Shown: in pieces, positions 62,181 through 64,000 of the stretch
How positions within the stretch are numbered: position 1 is the stretch's first letter
How the letters are laid out: every line of letters begins with the position of its first letter
NCBI GenBank assembly: GCA_913030895.1
Contig: CAJWGK010000002.1
Location: 1 to 64,000 of the forward strand
DNA: 64,000 bases
Reading direction: 5' to 3'
From: an uncultured Flavobacteriaceae bacterium
GTDB lineage: Bacteria; Bacteroidota; Bacteroidia; Flavobacteriales; Flavobacteriaceae
The notes under the pieces: model-generated
Told to the model about the DNA's origin: nothing
The model's input: the letters and a program-made list of their open reading frames with translations, nothing else
Databases searched by the model: none
Position numbers and translations under genes: made by a program

Positions 62181-62355
62181 TATTGAGCTTCAGGTCAGTC
62201 GTCATATAGCTTAACGAGAATTGATGGGCAATTCAACAACTCACTTGCACTAATTACAAATATTTGTTCTTAAACCCAATTAAACCCGTTCAGAATCAAA
62301 ACTTTAAAACCTAAAATTAATGCAAAAAATATTTTTTCAGAAAAAGGAATAATTG

Positions 62356-62363
62356 TAAGTTTG
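62356..62363 (+). promoter_or_regulatory. TAAGTTTG -7 promoter element upstream of rplM
   Basis: Exact TAnnTTTG match 34 bp before GTG 62398. Confidence 0.5.
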
Positions 62364-62397
62364 CAGCCCCATAAAAGGGTATTTAAATCATATTGTT

Positions 62398-62853
62398 GTG
62401 AATACATTAAGTTACAAAACGATTTCGGCCAACGCCAACACTGTAGATAAGCAGTGGGTAGTGATTGATGCAGCCGATGTTCCATTGGGGCGAGTAGCAT
62501 CTGTCATCGCTGTTCATTTAAGAGGAAAACACAAAACCAATTTTACGCCACATGTGGATTGCGGCGATAATGTCATTGTAATCAATGCTGGTAAAGTGAC
62601 CTTGTCCGGGAACAAATGGAAGCAGAAGCAATACATCCGCCACACTGGTTACCCAGGTGGGCAGAGAAGCTTGAACGCTGAGCAATTGAGTGCTAAAGGC
62701 GCTGATCGTTTGATCGAAAATGCAGTAAGAGGCATGCTGCCTAAAAATAAATTAGGTGCTGCCCTATTCAGAAACTTAAAGGTTTTTGAAGGAAGTGATC
62801 ATAAGCATGAAGCACAACAACCAAAAACGATTAATCTAAACAAACGATTATAA
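62398..62853 (+). CDS. rplM: 50S ribosomal protein L13 (GTG start)
   Basis: WVVIDAADVPLGRVASVIAVHLRGKHK; AVRGMLPKNKLG. Confidence 0.96.
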   Translation: MNTLSYKTISANANTVDKQWVVIDAADVPLGRVASVIAVHLRGKHKTNFTPHVDCGDNVIVINAGKVTLSGNKWKQKQYIRHTGYPGGQRSLNAEQLSAKGADRLIENAVRGMLPKNKLGAALFRNLKVFEGSDHKHEAQQPKTINLNKRL

Positions 62854-63240
62854 ATGGAAGTTATTCATACCATTGGTAGAAGAAAAACATCAGTAGCCCG
62901 CCTCTACATTTCGAAGGGGAAAGGAAACATTACGGTAAATAAAAAAGCCTACAATGAGTTTTTTCCTACAGCTACTTTGCAATACAAAATCACACAGCCA
63001 TTGGCACTGACCGAAAACGAGGGCAACTTCGACCTTAAAGTCACCGTTAAAGGTGGAGGTTACAACGGACAGGCCGAGGCGGTGCGCCTTGCTATTTCAA
63101 GAGCTTTGTGTAAAATCGATGAAGAAAATCGAACTGTACTCAAACCCGAAGGATTATTAACCCGTGACCCTAGAATGGTGGAACGCAAAAAATTCGGGCA
63201 GAAAAAAGCAAGAAAAAAGTATCAATTCTCCAAACGATAA
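62854..63240 (+). CDS. rpsI: 30S ribosomal protein S9
   Basis: GRRKTSVARLYISKGKG; DPRMVERKKFGQKKARKKYQFSKR. Confidence 0.97.
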   Translation: MEVIHTIGRRKTSVARLYISKGKGNITVNKKAYNEFFPTATLQYKITQPLALTENEGNFDLKVTVKGGGYNGQAEAVRLAISRALCKIDEENRTVLKPEGLLTRDPRMVERKKFGQKKARKKYQFSKR

Positions 63241-63317
63241 TCCATCGTCTGAGAACGATTAAATGTTCATTAATTTAATTATAATCTGTTGCTTGAACCG
63301 CTAAGGCGGGAATTAGT

Positions 63318-63354
63318 TTAGCATCCAAATAAATCCAAGATTTATTGCTACTAA
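63318..63354 (+). promoter_or_regulatory. hairpin element in the rpsB leader
   Basis: TTAGC-(ATCCA)-AATAAATC-CAA-GATTTATT-GCTAcTAA; 8-bp perfect inner stem with a supporting outer helix. Confidence 0.45.
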
Positions 63355-63376
63355 TCGAGAACGTAAACTAAAAATC

Positions 63377-64000
63377 ATGGCACAAACCAACGTAAAAGAC
63401 CTGCTTAGCGCAGGCGTCCATTTTGGACACTTAACCCGAAAATGGAATCCCAACATGGCGCCCTACATCTATATGGAGCGCAACGGGATTCACATCATCA
63501 GTCTCTACAAGACCGTTGCAAAAATTGAAGAAGCTTCTGAGGCTTTGGCGAAAATCGCTGCCTCTGGAAGAAAAATACTTTTTGTAGCCACCAAAAAACA
63601 AGCCAAAGACATCGTGTCTGAGTCGGCCAAAAAAGTTAATATGCCCTACATCACTGAGCGCTGGGCTGGTGGAATGTTGACCAATTTTGTTACCATCCGT
63701 AAGGCGGTAAAAAAAATGGCGTCCATTGACCGAATGAAAAAAGACGGTACTTTTGAGACCCTTTCCAAAAAAGAAAGACTCCAAGTAAATCGTTTAAGAG
63801 CCAAGTTGGAAAAAAACTTAGGTTCCATAACTGAAATGACCCGTTTGCCCGGTGCTCTTTTTGTCGTTGACATCAAAAGAGAACACATCGCCATCAAAGA
63901 GGCACAAAAATTAAAAATTCCAATTTTTGCAATGGTAGACACCAACTCTGATCCTAGAGAGGTCGAGTATGTCATTCCTGCCAATGACGATGCTACCAAA
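63377..64000 (+). CDS. rpsB: 30S ribosomal protein S2, truncated by window end
   Basis: ATG 63377; [41 protein letters not shown]; not in ORF track because no stop lies inside the window. Confidence 0.95.
   Translation, partial: MAQTNVKDLLSAGVHFGHLTRKWNPNMAPYIYMERNGIHIISLYKTVAKIEEASEALAKIAASGRKILFVATKKQAKDIVSESAKKVNMPYITERWAGGMLTNFVTIRKAVKKMASIDRMKKDGTFETLSKKERLQVNRLRAKLEKNLGSITEMTRLPGALFVVDIKREHIAIKEAQKLKIPIFAMVDTNSDPREVEYVIPANDDATK

Noticed and set aside
62256-62267. Perfect 12-nt palindrome ACAAATATTTGT upstream of rplM
   Set aside because: AT-rich, single occurrence noticed, no partner motif; likely chance.
63431-63999. Two minus-strand ORFs at the window end
   Set aside because: They are antisense to rpsB, which the ORF track missed only because its stop is outside the window.
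1-64000. tRNA, rRNA, IS elements, integrases, CRISPR arrays, toxin-antitoxin pairs or retrons
   Set aside because: None seen when reading intergenic regions and ORF products; a tRNAscan/Infernal run would be needed to exclude small RNAs fully.

Overview
AT-rich chromosomal window that looks like a marine Flavobacteriaceae-type Bacteroidota. Supporting signs are TAnnTTTG-type -7 promoters, a complete bat aerotolerance operon, the suf order A-B-C-D-S-E-T, and acpP-fabF-rnc-IPExxxVDY-pyk synteny. It is densely coded (about 67 genes) and mostly housekeeping: purine synthesis, fatty acid synthesis, SUF Fe-S assembly, translation, polA, lipid A, carotenoid genes and one RND efflux operon. I found no rRNA, tRNA, CRISPR array, IS element, prophage or recognisable defence island. 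The most system-like accessory region is 29.4-35.4 kb. It holds a lipoprotein cytochrome c, a Tat-signal gluconate-2-DH subunit-3-like protein and a GMC oxidoreductase with a C-X5-C-X3-C motif, divergent from a Gfo/Idh/MocA-TIM barrel-DUF1080 cassette; this reads as a candidate 3-keto-sugar oxidation/cleavage pathway. Other points of interest are two decaying gene remnants (a GIN/DUF2807 adhesin and a 5'-truncated SDR), a hairpin upstream of rpsB, near-universal tail-to-tail overlap or abutment of convergent genes, and probable leaderless transcripts. All functional calls were made by reading sequence motifs and gene order; no database search was run.
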